A stretch of DNA of 64,000 bases, from the NCBI RefSeq assembly GCF_032814565.1, contig NZ_CP136521.1, forward strand, positions 1,646,501 through 1,710,500, given 5' to 3'. How positions within the stretch are numbered: position 1 is the stretch's first letter; each line of letters starts with the position of its first letter. The notes beneath the pieces are model-generated. The model was not told where the DNA came from. It was given only the letters and a program-made list of their open reading frames with translations, and did not search any database. Source of the DNA: Hwangdonia lutea. Lineage in GTDB: Bacteria > Bacteroidota > Bacteroidia > Flavobacteriales > Flavobacteriaceae. The position numbers and the translations under genes are program-made. Positions 55,022 to 63,927 of this stretch are shown piece by piece.

Positions 55022-56602
55022 ATGGCAGAAGTAAAACCAGCTGAAGTATCAGCAATCTTAAAACAACAACTGGCAGGATTCGAAGCTACAGCATCTTTAG
55101 ATGAAGTAGGAACAGTATTAACTGTTGGTGACGGTATTGTACGTGCATATGGACTTTCAAACGCTCAATATGGTGAGCTGGTAGAATTTGATGGCGGTCT
55201 TGAAGGTATTGTACTTAACCTTGAAGAAGACAACGTGGGTATTGTATTGTTAGGACACTCTAAAGCGGTTGCTGAAGGTTCTACGGTAAAACGAACAGGC
55301 AGAATTGCATCTATTGATGTAGGAGAAGGCATTGTTGGTCGTGTGGTAGATACTTTAGGAAACCCGATTGATGGTAAAGGACCTATCGCTGGTGAAACCT
55401 ATCAAATGCCTTTAGAGCGTAAAGCACCAGGTGTTGTTTATCGTGAACCAGTTACAGAGCCACTACAAACAGGTATTAAATCTATTGATGCCATGATTCC
55501 TGTGGGTCGAGGACAACGTGAGTTGGTTATTGGCGACCGTCAAACAGGTAAAACAACAGTTTGTGTTGATACCATTTTAAATCAAAAAGAATTTTATGAT
55601 GCAGGCGAGCCTGTGTATTGTATATATGTAGCTGTAGGTCAAAAAGCATCTACCGTAGCAAACATTGCAAAAGTATTGGAAGAAAGAGGCGCGCTAGCTT
55701 ATACAACTATTGTTGCTGCAAATGCATCCGATCCGGCACCAATGCAAGTTTATGCACCAATGGCAGGAGCTGCAATTGGTGAGTATTTTAGAGATACGGG
55801 TCGTCCAGCATTAATTATTTATGACGATTTGTCTAAACAAGCAGTAGCATATCGTGAGGTATCTTTATTGTTACGTCGTCCACCAGGACGTGAGGCGTAT
55901 CCAGGAGACGTTTTCTACTTACACTCTAGATTATTAGAGCGTTCTGCAAAAGTAATTAACGATGATTCGATTGCTAAAGAAATGAACGATTTACCAGATA
56001 GCTTAAAGCCTATGGTAAAAGGTGGTGGTTCTTTAACAGCTTTACCAATCATTGAAACTCAAGCAGGTGACGTTTCAGCATATATTCCAACAAACGTAAT
56101 TTCGATTACCGATGGACAGATTTTCTTAGATGGTGATTTGTTTAACTCTGGTGTTCGTCCAGCAATTAACGTAGGTATTTCGGTATCTCGTGTTGGTGGT
56201 AACGCTCAGATTAAATCCATGAAAAAGGTGTCAGGTACCTTAAAATTAGACCAAGCACAATTCCGCGAGTTAGAAGCTTTCGCAAAGTTTGGATCTGATT
56301 TAGATGCTGTTACTTTAAATGTAATTGAAAAAGGAAAACGTAACGTTGAAATTTTAAAACAAGCACAAAACGATCCGTTTACGGTGGAAGACCAAGTAGC
56401 CATTATTTACGCGGGGTCTAAAAACTTGTTGAAAGACGTTCCTGTTGAAAAGGTTAAAGAATTCGAACGTGATTATATAGAATTCTTAAACGCAAAGCAT
56501 AGAGATGTTTTAGACACTCTAAAAGCAGGAAAATTAACTGATGAGGTTACAGATACATTAACAGCTGTAGCTAAAGATTTATCAGCTAAATATAAAGCAT
56601 AA
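55022..56602 (+). CDS. atpA: ATP synthase F1 subunit alpha
   Basis: 526 residues. The P-loop is [10 protein letters not shown] (about residue 171), with [13 protein letters not shown] just before it. The arginine finger region ([13 protein letters not shown]) and [22 protein letters not shown] are intact. The alpha subunits form the non-catalytic sites of the F1 hexamer. A palindromic repeat separates it from atpG. Codon use looks ordered and highly expressed. Confidence 0.98.
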   Translation: MAEVKPAEVSAILKQQLAGFEATASLDEVGTVLTVGDGIVRAYGLSNAQYGELVEFDGGLEGIVLNLEEDNVGIVLLGHSKAVAEGSTVKRTGRIASIDVGEGIVGRVVDTLGNPIDGKGPIAGETYQMPLERKAPGVVYREPVTEPLQTGIKSIDAMIPVGRGQRELVIGDRQTGKTTVCVDTILNQKEFYDAGEPVYCIYVAVGQKASTVANIAKVLEERGALAYTTIVAANASDPAPMQVYAPMAGAAIGEYFRDTGRPALIIYDDLSKQAVAYREVSLLLRRPPGREAYPGDVFYLHSRLLERSAKVINDDSIAKEMNDLPDSLKPMVKGGGSLTALPIIETQAGDVSAYIPTNVISITDGQIFLDGDLFNSGVRPAINVGISVSRVGGNAQIKSMKKVSGTLKLDQAQFRELEAFAKFGSDLDAVTLNVIEKGKRNVEILKQAQNDPFTVEDQVAIIYAGSKNLLKDVPVEKVKEFERDYIEFLNAKHRDVLDTLKAGKLTDEVTDTLTAVAKDLSAKYKA

Positions 56603-56604
56603 TT

Positions 56605-56630
56605 GTCATTCCTGCGAAAGCAGGAATCTC
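56605..56630 (+). repeat. Dispersed palindrome between atpA and atpG
   Basis: ATTCCTGC (56608-56615), loop GAAA, GCAGGAAT (56620-56627), flanked by GTC and CTC. This is the cleanest copy of the family. It starts 3 bp after the atpA stop codon (ends 56602), inside an otherwise tight operon. Confidence 0.82.
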
Positions 56631-56690
56631 ATGTTTTTAAATGTAATTAAAATAGGTTCTGCATTAAGTGTAGAATGACAAAAAGGGATT

Positions 56691-57551
56691 ATGGCAAACC
56701 TAAAAGAAATACGTAACAGAATATCATCGGTATCTTCAACGATGCAGATCACCAGTGCCATGAAAATGGTATCGGCTGCAAAGTTAAAGAAGGCTCAAGA
56801 TGCTATTACCGCAATGCGCCCTTATGCAGATAAGTTAACTGAGCTTTTACAAAGCTTAAGTGCTACTTTAGATGCAGATTCTGGAAGCAAATTCTCTGCG
56901 CAACGCGAAGTAAACAATGTGTTAATTGTTCCTATTACATCAAATAGAGGCTTATGTGGCGCTTTTAATTCTAATATTATTAAGCAAACACAGCATTTAA
57001 TTAGCAATGTATATGCTGGTAAAAAGGTTTCTGTAGTTGCCATAGGAAAAAAAGCAAATGATGCCTTTGCAAAGCAAAATATCGTTATCGCTAATAAAAG
57101 TGAGGTTTTTGATGATTTGACTTTTGATAATGTGGCCGAAATTGCTGAAACATTAATGGAGAAATTTGTTGCAGGTGACTTCGATAAAATCGAGATTGTT
57201 TACAACAAGTTTAAAAATGCGGCAACTCAAATTGTAATGACTGAGCAATTTTTACCAATTGTTCCTATTGAAGGCGAAGCAAATAACAATTCAGATTATA
57301 TTTTTGAACCATCAAAAGTTGAAATCGTTGAGGAGTTGATTCCTAAATCGTTAAAAACACAACTGTACAAAGGTATTAGAGACTCATTTGCAAGCGAACA
57401 CGGTGCACGAATGACGGCAATGCACAAGGCAACGGACAATGCCACAGAATTAAGAGACCAACTTAAGTTAACGTACAACAAAGCACGTCAAGCCGCCATT
57501 ACCAACGAAATCCTTGAAATTGTTGGAGGTGCGGAAGCACTGAATAATTAG
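56691..57551 (+). CDS. atpG: ATP synthase F1 subunit gamma
   Basis: 286 residues. The N-terminal rotor helix NLKEIRNRISSVSSTMQITSAMKMVSAAKL and the C-terminal helix ending ITNEILEIVGGAEALNN are the conserved coiled-coil ends; ITSNRGLCGAFN marks the central domain. It is the rotating shaft of F1. atpD and atpC are absent here and must lie elsewhere. Its last 21 bp start a 43-bp tandem repeat that continues past the stop. Confidence 0.97.
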   Translation: MANLKEIRNRISSVSSTMQITSAMKMVSAAKLKKAQDAITAMRPYADKLTELLQSLSATLDADSGSKFSAQREVNNVLIVPITSNRGLCGAFNSNIIKQTQHLISNVYAGKKVSVVAIGKKANDAFAKQNIVIANKSEVFDDLTFDNVAEIAETLMEKFVAGDFDKIEIVYNKFKNAATQIVMTEQFLPIVPIEGEANNNSDYIFEPSKVEIVEELIPKSLKTQLYKGIRDSFASEHGARMTAMHKATDNATELRDQLKLTYNKARQAAITNEILEIVGGAEALNN

Positions 57552-57679
57552 GCGTAGCCAAATGATTCAAATAGCGGAAGCACTGAATAATTAGGCGTAG
57601 CCAAATAATTCAAATAGCGAAGCGTTGAGTTGAACAATTAGGCGTAGCCAAAAAGATTCAAATAGCAGAAGCTTTAACC
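57531..57679. repeat. Tandem repeat grown from the atpG 3' end (3 copies plus part)
   Basis: Unit 1 (57531-57573) starts GCGGAAGCACTGAATAATTA, which is the atpG C-terminus and stop. Unit 2 (57574-57616) is the same length and differs at one visible base (ATGATT against ATAATT). Unit 3 (57617-57664) is diverged and 5 bp longer, and a partial fourth starts at 57665. Each unit has the GGCGTAGCCAAA block. Duplication of a stop-codon-spanning segment is direct from sequence; the cause is not. Confidence 0.85.
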
Positions 57680-57690
57680 AATTTATGGTC

Positions 57691-57735
57691 ATACTGAACT
57701 CCTGCACTGAGCATAGTCGAAGCGTGTTTCAGTAT
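57691..57735. repeat. Flavobacterial ATACTGAA hairpin repeat
   Basis: ATACTGAA (57691-57698) and TTCAGTAT (57728-57735) form the ends of an imperfect hairpin, with ACTGAGCATAGTCGAAGCG (57706-57724) inside. It belongs to the same group as 9587 and the GAGC-GTCGAAG fragments. Confidence 0.55.
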
Positions 57736-57750
57736 CTTATAACAAATATC

Positions 57751-57779
57751 AAACCTCACTTTTTAGTGAGGTTTTTTTA
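57751..57779 (+). terminator. Rho-independent terminator of the atp operon
   Basis: AAACCTCACT (57751-57760) pairs with AGTGAGGTTT (57765-57774) around a TTTT loop, followed by a run of T. It is 200 bp beyond atpG because of the intervening repeats. Confidence 0.9.
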
Positions 57780-57825
57780 TGGCATCAATTTTGAAACCGT
57801 ATCTTTATAATTCTATAATTAAGCT

Positions 57826-58332
57826 ATGAAACTTTTAAAGCATATTTTATTTTCATTTTTATTATTGGTCATGATGTCTAGCTTTTCGCAATGTTCCGGT
57901 GTCCCAAAACTAGAAAAGAATAGCGCCATAGATTTTGGAGATGTGTATTGTCAAAAATGGACTTCAGGTATTAAAAAAGATGGTTCGGGCATCAAGTTGT
58001 TTATACCGGTAACAAAGTCAAATAAAAATCTGCAATTAGACTCGGTTTATTTTAGAGGAAAAGTTACAAAACTCTTATTGTCGCAGGATGGCTTGCATTA
58101 TGTTGGCATATTCAAAAAGACAGAAAAACAGAGCTACAATGTTATAATGAGCAGCGATCCACTTGAAGAATACGGCAACGAAACACCACCAATACCAAAG
58201 AAAATCCCGTTTGATTTGAAAGCAAGCGAATGTGTTGTGAGCTATAAAGAAAACAAAACAACCAAATACATTAAAATTGATAACATTAACGAAAAACCAA
58301 TGTTATCGTTTCCAAGCGGGCCACCGCAATAA
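57826..58332 (+). CDS. Unknown secreted/lipoprotein
   Basis: 168 residues with a signal peptide; the Cys in SFSQC (residue 23) could be a lipid attachment site. The mature sequence is KLEKNSAIDFGDVYCQKWTSG then beta-rich, with PLEEYGNETPPIPKKIPFDL and a Lys-rich end. I do not recognise a family. A TATCTTTA sequence about 30 bp upstream resembles a -7 box with its last base changed. It is placed between the atp terminator and the flippase. Confidence 0.6.
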   Translation: MKLLKHILFSFLLLVMMSSFSQCSGVPKLEKNSAIDFGDVYCQKWTSGIKKDGSGIKLFIPVTKSNKNLQLDSVYFRGKVTKLLLSQDGLHYVGIFKKTEKQSYNVIMSSDPLEEYGNETPPIPKKIPFDLKASECVVSYKENKTTKYIKIDNINEKPMLSFPSGPPQ

Positions 58333-58390
58333 TATATCTTTGGTTTACGTTAGCTAAAAACGTATTTTTAGCCCTATAAATAACCAATCG

Positions 58391-59851
58391 TTGAGCGCAC
58401 TAAAATCACTTTTTAAGCAAACATTTATTTACGGATTAGCCACGGTGCTACCCAGAATGTTAAGTTTTTTGTTGGTACGGTTGCACACTGATGAAAGCGT
58501 TTTAAAATCGGTTGCAGATTATGGCGATGTCTCGCTAATATTTTCCTATTTTGTTTTATTCAATGTGGTTTTGGCCTATGGCATGGAAACCACGTTTTTT
58601 AGGTTTTTCAATAAAGAGGATGATAAGTCGAAAGTTGTAGGGACCTCTTCCGTATCCTTAATAATTTCCTCTTTGCTCTTTTTTATTTTAGCCATAGCGT
58701 TTCAAAATCAGATTGCAAACGCCATTGACATTAAGGCAGAATATATTCATTTAGTTATTTGGATTTTATTATTAGATGCTTTGGTCATCATCCCTTTTGC
58801 TTGGTTACGCGCCAATGCCAAACCAATAAAGTACGCGGTAATTAAAATATTGAATGTTGTGATTAACCTCGGTTTAAATCTATTTCTGCTATTATGGTTA
58901 AAAGATTTAGCTACAGAATCATCAGTATTCGCATCAATATATCAGCCCAATTTCGAAATTAATTACATATTTATTGCCAATTTAGTGGCAAGTGCGGTAA
59001 CCTTATTGTTGATGCTTCCGTTCTATTTTAAAGTGAAATACACTTTCAACACAAAACTTTGGAAGCAAATGATGCGTTATGCGTTTCCTGTTTTAATAGC
59101 TGGATTAGCGTTTTCAGTGAATGAAACCTTTGATAGAATTTTATTGGACAAGCTGTTGCCTGAAAACATAGCCAAAACCGAAATTGGAATGTATTCGGCC
59201 TGTTATAAATTGGCGTTGTTTATGACGCTTTTCGCAACAGCATATCGTTTAGGAATTGAACCCTTCTTTTTTAGCCATGCCAACACAGCAAATCCGCAAA
59301 AAAACTATGCCAGAATTTTAGAGTTCTTTGTTATTTTTGGTTCGGTTATATTATTAACCGTGGTTGTTTTTGCCGATGTTTTAAAAGTTATTTTTATTGG
59401 AGACGAAGCCTATTGGGAGGCCATGTGGATTATACCCATTGTTTTGCTGGCCAATTTCTGTTTGGGTATTTACCACAACTTATCGGTGTGGTACAAAATA
59501 ACCGATAGAACAAAATTTGGAGCCTATATTTCTGTTTTCGGAGCTGTTTTAACCCTTTTGCTCAACTTCTGGCTCATTCCTTTAATAAGTTACAAAGGCT
59601 CCGCAATTGCAACCCTAGCCGCCTATGCTTTCATGATGTTGGCTTCGTTTTATTTCGGAAGAAAATATTACCCCATTCCTTATAATTTGAAAAAAATCGG
59701 ACTGTATTTAACGCTTTCCGTTGGGTTATCAAGCCTATCCTTTTATCAATTTAGAGAAAATTATAGCGTTGGAATAGCGTTGTTAATCGTATTTTTGACA
59801 ATCATTTATTTTTCAGAAAAAAATCAAATTAAACAATTATTAAAGCGTTGA
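58391..59851 (+). CDS. Second oligosaccharide flippase (polysaccharide biosynthesis protein)
   Basis: 486 residues with about 14 predicted membrane helices in the MOP superfamily pattern, beginning [20 protein letters not shown]. The motif [28 protein letters not shown] sits mid-protein (read in parts: [18 protein letters not shown]). It starts with TTG at 58391. It is outside the polysaccharide locus, so it may export a different lipid-linked sugar or a peptidoglycan/teichoic-like precursor. It ends 1 bp before the dut ATG, so both are cotranscribed. Confidence 0.86.
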   Translation: MSALKSLFKQTFIYGLATVLPRMLSFLLVRLHTDESVLKSVADYGDVSLIFSYFVLFNVVLAYGMETTFFRFFNKEDDKSKVVGTSSVSLIISSLLFFILAIAFQNQIANAIDIKAEYIHLVIWILLLDALVIIPFAWLRANAKPIKYAVIKILNVVINLGLNLFLLLWLKDLATESSVFASIYQPNFEINYIFIANLVASAVTLLLMLPFYFKVKYTFNTKLWKQMMRYAFPVLIAGLAFSVNETFDRILLDKLLPENIAKTEIGMYSACYKLALFMTLFATAYRLGIEPFFFSHANTANPQKNYARILEFFVIFGSVILLTVVVFADVLKVIFIGDEAYWEAMWIIPIVLLANFCLGIYHNLSVWYKITDRTKFGAYISVFGAVLTLLLNFWLIPLISYKGSAIATLAAYAFMMLASFYFGRKYYPIPYNLKKIGLYLTLSVGLSSLSFYQFRENYSVGIALLIVFLTIIYFSEKNQIKQLLKR

Positions 59852-59852
59852 T

Positions 59853-60287
59853 ATGCAAATTAAAATAATAAACAAATCCAATCACGATTTACCACACTAC
59901 GAAACCATAGCCTCGGCAGGGATGGATTTACGTGCAAATATTTCAGAATCCAGAACCTTAAAACCCTTGGAACGCAGTATTGTTGGTACGGGTTTATTCA
60001 TTGAATTACCCATAGGTTTTGAAGCCCAAGTGCGCCCACGAAGTGGATTGGCAGCAAAGAAAGGCATTACGGTTTTAAATGCACCGGGAACGATTGATGC
60101 CGATTACAGAGGGGAAATTGGCGTGATTTTAGTAAACCTTTCCAACGAAGATTTTGTAATCAATAATGGCGAACGGATTGCGCAATTGGTTATTGCAAAA
60201 CACGAACGTGCCGAATGGATCGAAGTCGAAACCCTATCTGAAACCTCTCGTGGCGAAGGTGGATTTGGAAGTACAGGAACGAAGTAA
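59853..60287 (+). CDS. dut: dUTP diphosphatase
   Basis: 144-residue trimeric dUTPase. All five motifs are visible: [39 protein letters not shown] and the C-terminal GEGGFGSTG. It hydrolyses dUTP to dUMP, keeping uracil out of DNA and feeding dTMP synthesis. It follows the flippase gene with a 1-bp gap. Confidence 0.97.
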   Translation: MQIKIINKSNHDLPHYETIASAGMDLRANISESRTLKPLERSIVGTGLFIELPIGFEAQVRPRSGLAAKKGITVLNAPGTIDADYRGEIGVILVNLSNEDFVINNGERIAQLVIAKHERAEWIEVETLSETSRGEGGFGSTGTK

Positions 60288-60307
60288 ATTCCTGCAAACG
60301 CAGGAAT
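60288..60307 (+). repeat. Dispersed palindrome, left of GIY-YIG gene
   Basis: ATTCCTGC (60288-60295), loop AAAC, GCAGGAAT (60300-60307). It begins at the base after the dut stop and 17 bp before the GIY-YIG start. Confidence 0.78.
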
Positions 60308-60323
60308 ATCCTAATCGATAAAA

Positions 60324-60638
60324 ATGAAACAATGGTATGTCTACATAATGACAAATAAACTTAATGGAGTACTATATATAGGAATAACAGATACTATTGA
60401 GGAAAGAGTAAAAGAACATAAATTAAAAGTTTATCCAAAATCATTTACTGCAAGATATAATTGTGATAAATTAGTTTATTTTGAAGAATTTGAAAATGGA
60501 GATGAAGCGTTGGTTAGGGAAAGGCAATTCAAAAAATGGAAAAGAGATTGGAAAATAGATTTAATTGAAGATATGAACCCTAGTTGGTCAGATTTGAGTG
60601 CCAACTGGAATTTGAATTATAATAAAATAAGACCATAA
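60324..60638 (+). CDS. Small GIY-YIG domain nuclease-like protein
   Basis: 104 residues with the single-domain GIY-YIG (UvrC/YhbQ-like) fold. The catalytic core is WYVYIMTNKLNGVLYIGITD (residues 3-22), holding the YVY...YIG pair. The catalytic Arg is ERVKEHK and the Glu lies in EALVRERQFKKWKRDWKIDLI. Such stand-alone proteins are abundant in flavobacteria and their biological role is not settled. The gene is more AT-rich than dut and the nucleotidyltransferase, and a palindromic repeat lies just outside each end. Confidence 0.9.
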   Translation: MKQWYVYIMTNKLNGVLYIGITDTIEERVKEHKLKVYPKSFTARYNCDKLVYFEEFENGDEALVRERQFKKWKRDWKIDLIEDMNPSWSDLSANWNLNYNKIRP

Positions 60639-60656
60639 AGTTAACATTAAAAGATA

Positions 60657-60670
60657 CCTGCTTTCGCAGG
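60657..60670 (-). repeat. Dispersed palindrome, right of GIY-YIG gene (inverted)
   Basis: CCTGC (60657-60661), loop TTTC, GCAGG (60666-60670). It is inverted relative to the copy at 60288 and lies 19 bp after the GIY-YIG stop and 8 bp before the next ATG. Confidence 0.7.
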
Positions 60671-60677
60671 CAATTGT

Positions 60678-61697
60678 ATGAAAATAATAGTACCCATGGC
60701 AGGACGAGGCTCTCGTTTGCGCCCACACAGTTTAACCGTGCCAAAACCTTTAATTCCAGTAGCCGGACAACCCATTGTGCATCGATTGGTTAAAGACATT
60801 GCTAAAGTTTTAAAACAACCCATTGAAGAAATCGCTTTTGTTTTAGGCGATCCGGCTTGGTTTGGAGACGATGTTGTAAAAAGCTTAGAGACATTAGCAA
60901 AAAGCTTGGGCGCTAAAGCCTCCATTTACCGTCAAGACTTACCGTTGGGAACTGGTCATGCCATTATGAGCGCAAAACCATCACTTTCAGGGCCTGCCGT
61001 AATTGCCTATGCCGATACCTTAATAAGAGCCGAATTTGATTTAGACCCAAAAGCTGATGCCGTTATTTGGACCAAGCAGGTTGAAAATCCAGAAGCTTAC
61101 GGTGTGGTAAAACTCAATGAAAATAAAGACATTGTTGAGCTTGTTGAAAAACCCAAAACCTTTGTAAGCGACCAAGCCGTTATTGGTATTTATTATTTTA
61201 AAAATGTTGGCGTTTTAAAAGAAAAGCTACAAGAAATTCTTGATGAAAACGTTATGAATGGTGGCGAGTACCAAATTAACGATGGCATAAAACGGATGAT
61301 GGCTGAGGGTAAAATATTTAAAACGGGCACTGTTGATGAGTGGATGGATTGCGGTAATAAAGCCATAACCATAGAAACCAATCAGCGGATGCTGGGGTTT
61401 TTAAAAGCCGATGGCAACGAGCAATTGGTGTCAAATTCAGCGACATTAGAAAACGCAAACATTATCGAACCTTGTTTTATTGGCGACAATGTTGTGCTTA
61501 AAAACAGTACGGTTGGTCCGTTTGTTTCTATAGGGAATGATAGTGTTATTGAAAATTCAACCGTTAAAAATAGCTTAATTCAAACCCATACAAGCATTAA
61601 AAACGCTAATTTAGAGGACGCCATGATTGGGAACCATGTAAAGTACGATGGCAATTTTACCAGCATAAGTATTGGCGATTATTCGATATTGGAGTAG
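60678..61697 (+). CDS. Sugar-phosphate nucleotidyltransferase (RmlA/GlmU-like)
   Basis: 339 residues. The N-terminal PMAGRGSRLRPHSLTVPKPLIPVAGQPIVHRL is the nucleotidyltransferase signature (in parts: AGRGSRLRP, PKPLIPVAG). GTGHAIMSAKPS and EWMDCGNKAI contain the substrate and catalytic segments. The C-terminal region (about 260-339) has left-handed beta-helix-like repeats (ENANIIEPCFIG, VVLKNSTVGPFVSIG) as in bifunctional acyltransferase-type enzymes. It probably makes an NDP-sugar, most likely dTDP- or UDP-linked; the sugar is not settled. Confidence 0.87.
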   Translation: MKIIVPMAGRGSRLRPHSLTVPKPLIPVAGQPIVHRLVKDIAKVLKQPIEEIAFVLGDPAWFGDDVVKSLETLAKSLGAKASIYRQDLPLGTGHAIMSAKPSLSGPAVIAYADTLIRAEFDLDPKADAVIWTKQVENPEAYGVVKLNENKDIVELVEKPKTFVSDQAVIGIYYFKNVGVLKEKLQEILDENVMNGGEYQINDGIKRMMAEGKIFKTGTVDEWMDCGNKAITIETNQRMLGFLKADGNEQLVSNSATLENANIIEPCFIGDNVVLKNSTVGPFVSIGNDSVIENSTVKNSLIQTHTSIKNANLEDAMIGNHVKYDGNFTSISIGDYSILE

Positions 61698-61704
61698 TTT
61701 TGTT

Positions 61705-61724
61705 ATTCCCTCGAAGGCGGGAAT
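61705..61724 (+). repeat. Dispersed palindrome, degenerate copy
   Basis: ATTCCC (61705-61710) and GGGAAT (61719-61724) enclose TCGAAGGC, followed by CTCATC as in the copy at 56608. It is 7 bp after the nucleotidyltransferase stop. Confidence 0.6.
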
Positions 61725-61799
61725 CTCATCAAACAAGTTTTTGAATAACTTTTGAAAACCATTTGTTATGTCGAAGCAAAGCGAGACACCACATCATTT

Positions 61800-63161
61800 A
61801 TGAAACAAAATTTACACATATTAGTTTTCATTTTTGGATTATTTCTCTTTCCGCAGGCAACTTATGCCCAAGTCGATTTTAACAAAAAACCAGATGACGA
61901 TTTAGGCAATGTAGATGATAAATTTCAGGAATTGTTTTACGAAGCTTTAAAGCAAAAAGGAATAGAGAACTACGACCGATCGGTTGAAGCCCTGTTAAAA
62001 TGCATCGAAATAGACAACTCCGTACCCGTTTTATATTTCGAATTGGGTAAAAATTACAACAAGCTTAAAAACTTTGGTGCTGCAGAAGATGCGCTTAAAA
62101 AAGCCATAAAAATAGAGCCCGATAACGAGTGGTTTTTAGACGAACTCTATGGTTTTTATGCTTCTCAAAACGATTTTGATAAGGCCATAAAAACCGTAAA
62201 ACAACTGGTTAAATACCACCCCGATTACAAAGAAGATTTGGCATCGCTTTATGTACAAACAAAAAAGTATAAAGATGCATTAAAGGTGTTAGATGAATTG
62301 GATGCGGAGTTTGGAATCTCAGTGGCTAGAGACGTCATGCGAAATCAAATTTACGAGGCAACGGGGCGCAAAAAAGACCAGATTAAAAACTTAGAATCGC
62401 GTGTTGAAAACAACCCGGATAAAGAGTCGAATTATTTAGCGCTTATTTTCCGCTACAGCGAAAACAACGACAAAGAAAAAGCTTTTGAAACCGCCAAGGA
62501 ACTTCTTAAAATTAATCCGAAATCACAAATTGTCCATTTAGCTTTATACAAGTTTTATTTAGATGATAATGCTACTGAAAAAGCGATTGAATCGATGAAA
62601 ATAGTATTAAAAAGCTCTCAAATAAAACCAGAAGCTAAACTTAAAGTATTATCGGATTTTGTGAGTTTTGTTCGTGAAAACCCAGAATATGAAACCGATT
62701 TGGTTGAAGTTGCCGCTTTGGTTGGCGATAGCAATAATGGTAAAACCTTGGTAGAATTGGCACAGTATTATTTAAAAAAAGGCGATAAAACAAAAGCCTT
62801 AAAATACTACGAAGATGCTTTGGCTTTAGACCATAATAACTTTCAAATTTTGCGCAATGTGTTATTGCTTTATATCGATTTAAAACAGTTTGATTTGGCT
62901 TCGGAAAAAAGCAGTAAAGCCCTCGAAAAATATCCGTCACAACCCATATTATATTTAATACATGGCGTCGCATTAAATGGTTTAAATCAATCTGAAAAAG
63001 CGGTAGAAATTTTAGAATCTGGATTGGATTATATTATTGAAGACACCAGAATGGAAACCGATTTTTACAATCAATTAAGTAAAGCTTACAGCGCGTTAAA
63101 CAATACAGCTAAAGCAAAAACGTTTGCTGATAAAGCGAAACAATTAGAAACTTCAAATTAA
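61800..63161 (+). CDS. Secreted TPR-repeat protein
   Basis: 453 residues from the ATG at 61800. An upstream TTG (61752) would add 16 residues, partly from a GTCGAAG-type repeat (61768-61790), and would bury the signal peptide; the chosen start gives MKQNLHILVFIFGLFLFPQA with cleavage near residue 24. About 8-10 TPR units follow, for example SVPVLYFELGKNYNKLKNFG and KALKYYEDALALDHNNF. It probably sits in the periplasm or outer membrane as a protein-interaction scaffold. It overlaps the DUF4292 gene by 1 bp. Confidence 0.82.
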   Translation: MKQNLHILVFIFGLFLFPQATYAQVDFNKKPDDDLGNVDDKFQELFYEALKQKGIENYDRSVEALLKCIEIDNSVPVLYFELGKNYNKLKNFGAAEDALKKAIKIEPDNEWFLDELYGFYASQNDFDKAIKTVKQLVKYHPDYKEDLASLYVQTKKYKDALKVLDELDAEFGISVARDVMRNQIYEATGRKKDQIKNLESRVENNPDKESNYLALIFRYSENNDKEKAFETAKELLKINPKSQIVHLALYKFYLDDNATEKAIESMKIVLKSSQIKPEAKLKVLSDFVSFVRENPEYETDLVEVAALVGDSNNGKTLVELAQYYLKKGDKTKALKYYEDALALDHNNFQILRNVLLLYIDLKQFDLASEKSSKALEKYPSQPILYLIHGVALNGLNQSEKAVEILESGLDYIIEDTRMETDFYNQLSKAYSALNNTAKAKTFADKAKQLETSN

Positions 63162-63925
63162 TGCACAGACCTACTATTATTTTTATGCTGGTAACGTTGC
63201 TAATGGTTAGTTGCAAATCGAGCAAAACAATCCATACGGGCGAAGCGAATTATAACTTATCTACAAGGCAGTTAATAAATGAGAACGCCAAACAAGCAGT
63301 ACGATTTAAAACCCTGCAAGCCAAACTTAAAATAAGTTATTTTCAAGACCAAAAAGAACAAACGCATGTGGTTTCATTTAGAGCTAAAAAGGATGAAGTC
63401 TTATGGATTAGCGCTACTTTTTCGGTGATTAGAGCCAAGGCTACTCCGGAAAAAGTAAGCTTTTACAATAAATTGGATAACACCTATTTTGAAGGCGATT
63501 ACAACTATTTAAGCGATTTGTTGGGAACGGAACTGGACTTTAAAAAAGTACAAAATTTATTGTTTGGCGAAGCGTTATTTAATTTAAAAAGTGATGCTTA
63601 CAAATCGAGTGTAGATAATGGTGTTTACGTGGTGCAACCTAAAAAACAACGTGAGTTATTTGAGATTTTCTTTTTGTTGGACCCGTCGTATTTTAAAGTA
63701 AAATCGCAACAAATCTCGCAACCAAAAACATTTAGGCACTTGCAAATAGATTATTTGGCATACCAAGAAGTGAAAGGGCAAACCCTACCGGAACACACCA
63801 AAATTATTGCTGTTGATGCCAATGCAGAAACCATTATAAAACTGGAATTTAAAAACGTATCGCTAAATGAAGACTTGCGTTTCCCGTTTAAAATACCATC
63901 TGGTTTTAAAGAAATTAAGTTATAA
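63161..63925 (+). CDS. DUF4292 lipoprotein
   Basis: 254 residues with a lipoprotein signal ending LMVSC (Cys18). The mature N-terminus and FKTLQAKLKISYF, RAKKDEVLWISATF and LLGTELDFKKVQNLLFGEALF match the Bacteroidota DUF4292 family, whose fold resembles LolA/LolB-type lipoprotein carriers. A role in envelope lipoprotein transport is a structural guess. It overlaps the TPR gene by 1 bp and is followed 2 bp later by a secreted protein gene. Confidence 0.88.
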   Translation: MHRPTIIFMLVTLLMVSCKSSKTIHTGEANYNLSTRQLINENAKQAVRFKTLQAKLKISYFQDQKEQTHVVSFRAKKDEVLWISATFSVIRAKATPEKVSFYNKLDNTYFEGDYNYLSDLLGTELDFKKVQNLLFGEALFNLKSDAYKSSVDNGVYVVQPKKQRELFEIFFLLDPSYFKVKSQQISQPKTFRHLQIDYLAYQEVKGQTLPEHTKIIAVDANAETIIKLEFKNVSLNEDLRFPFKIPSGFKEIKL

Positions 63926-63927
63926 CA

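Noticed and set aside
57531-57679. CRISPR array
   Set aside because: Units are contiguous with no unique spacers, start inside atpG, and no cas gene is present.
61752-61799. TTG start extending the TPR protein by 16 residues
   Set aside because: The added residues partly derive from an intergenic GTCGAAG repeat and precede a clean signal peptide at 61800.
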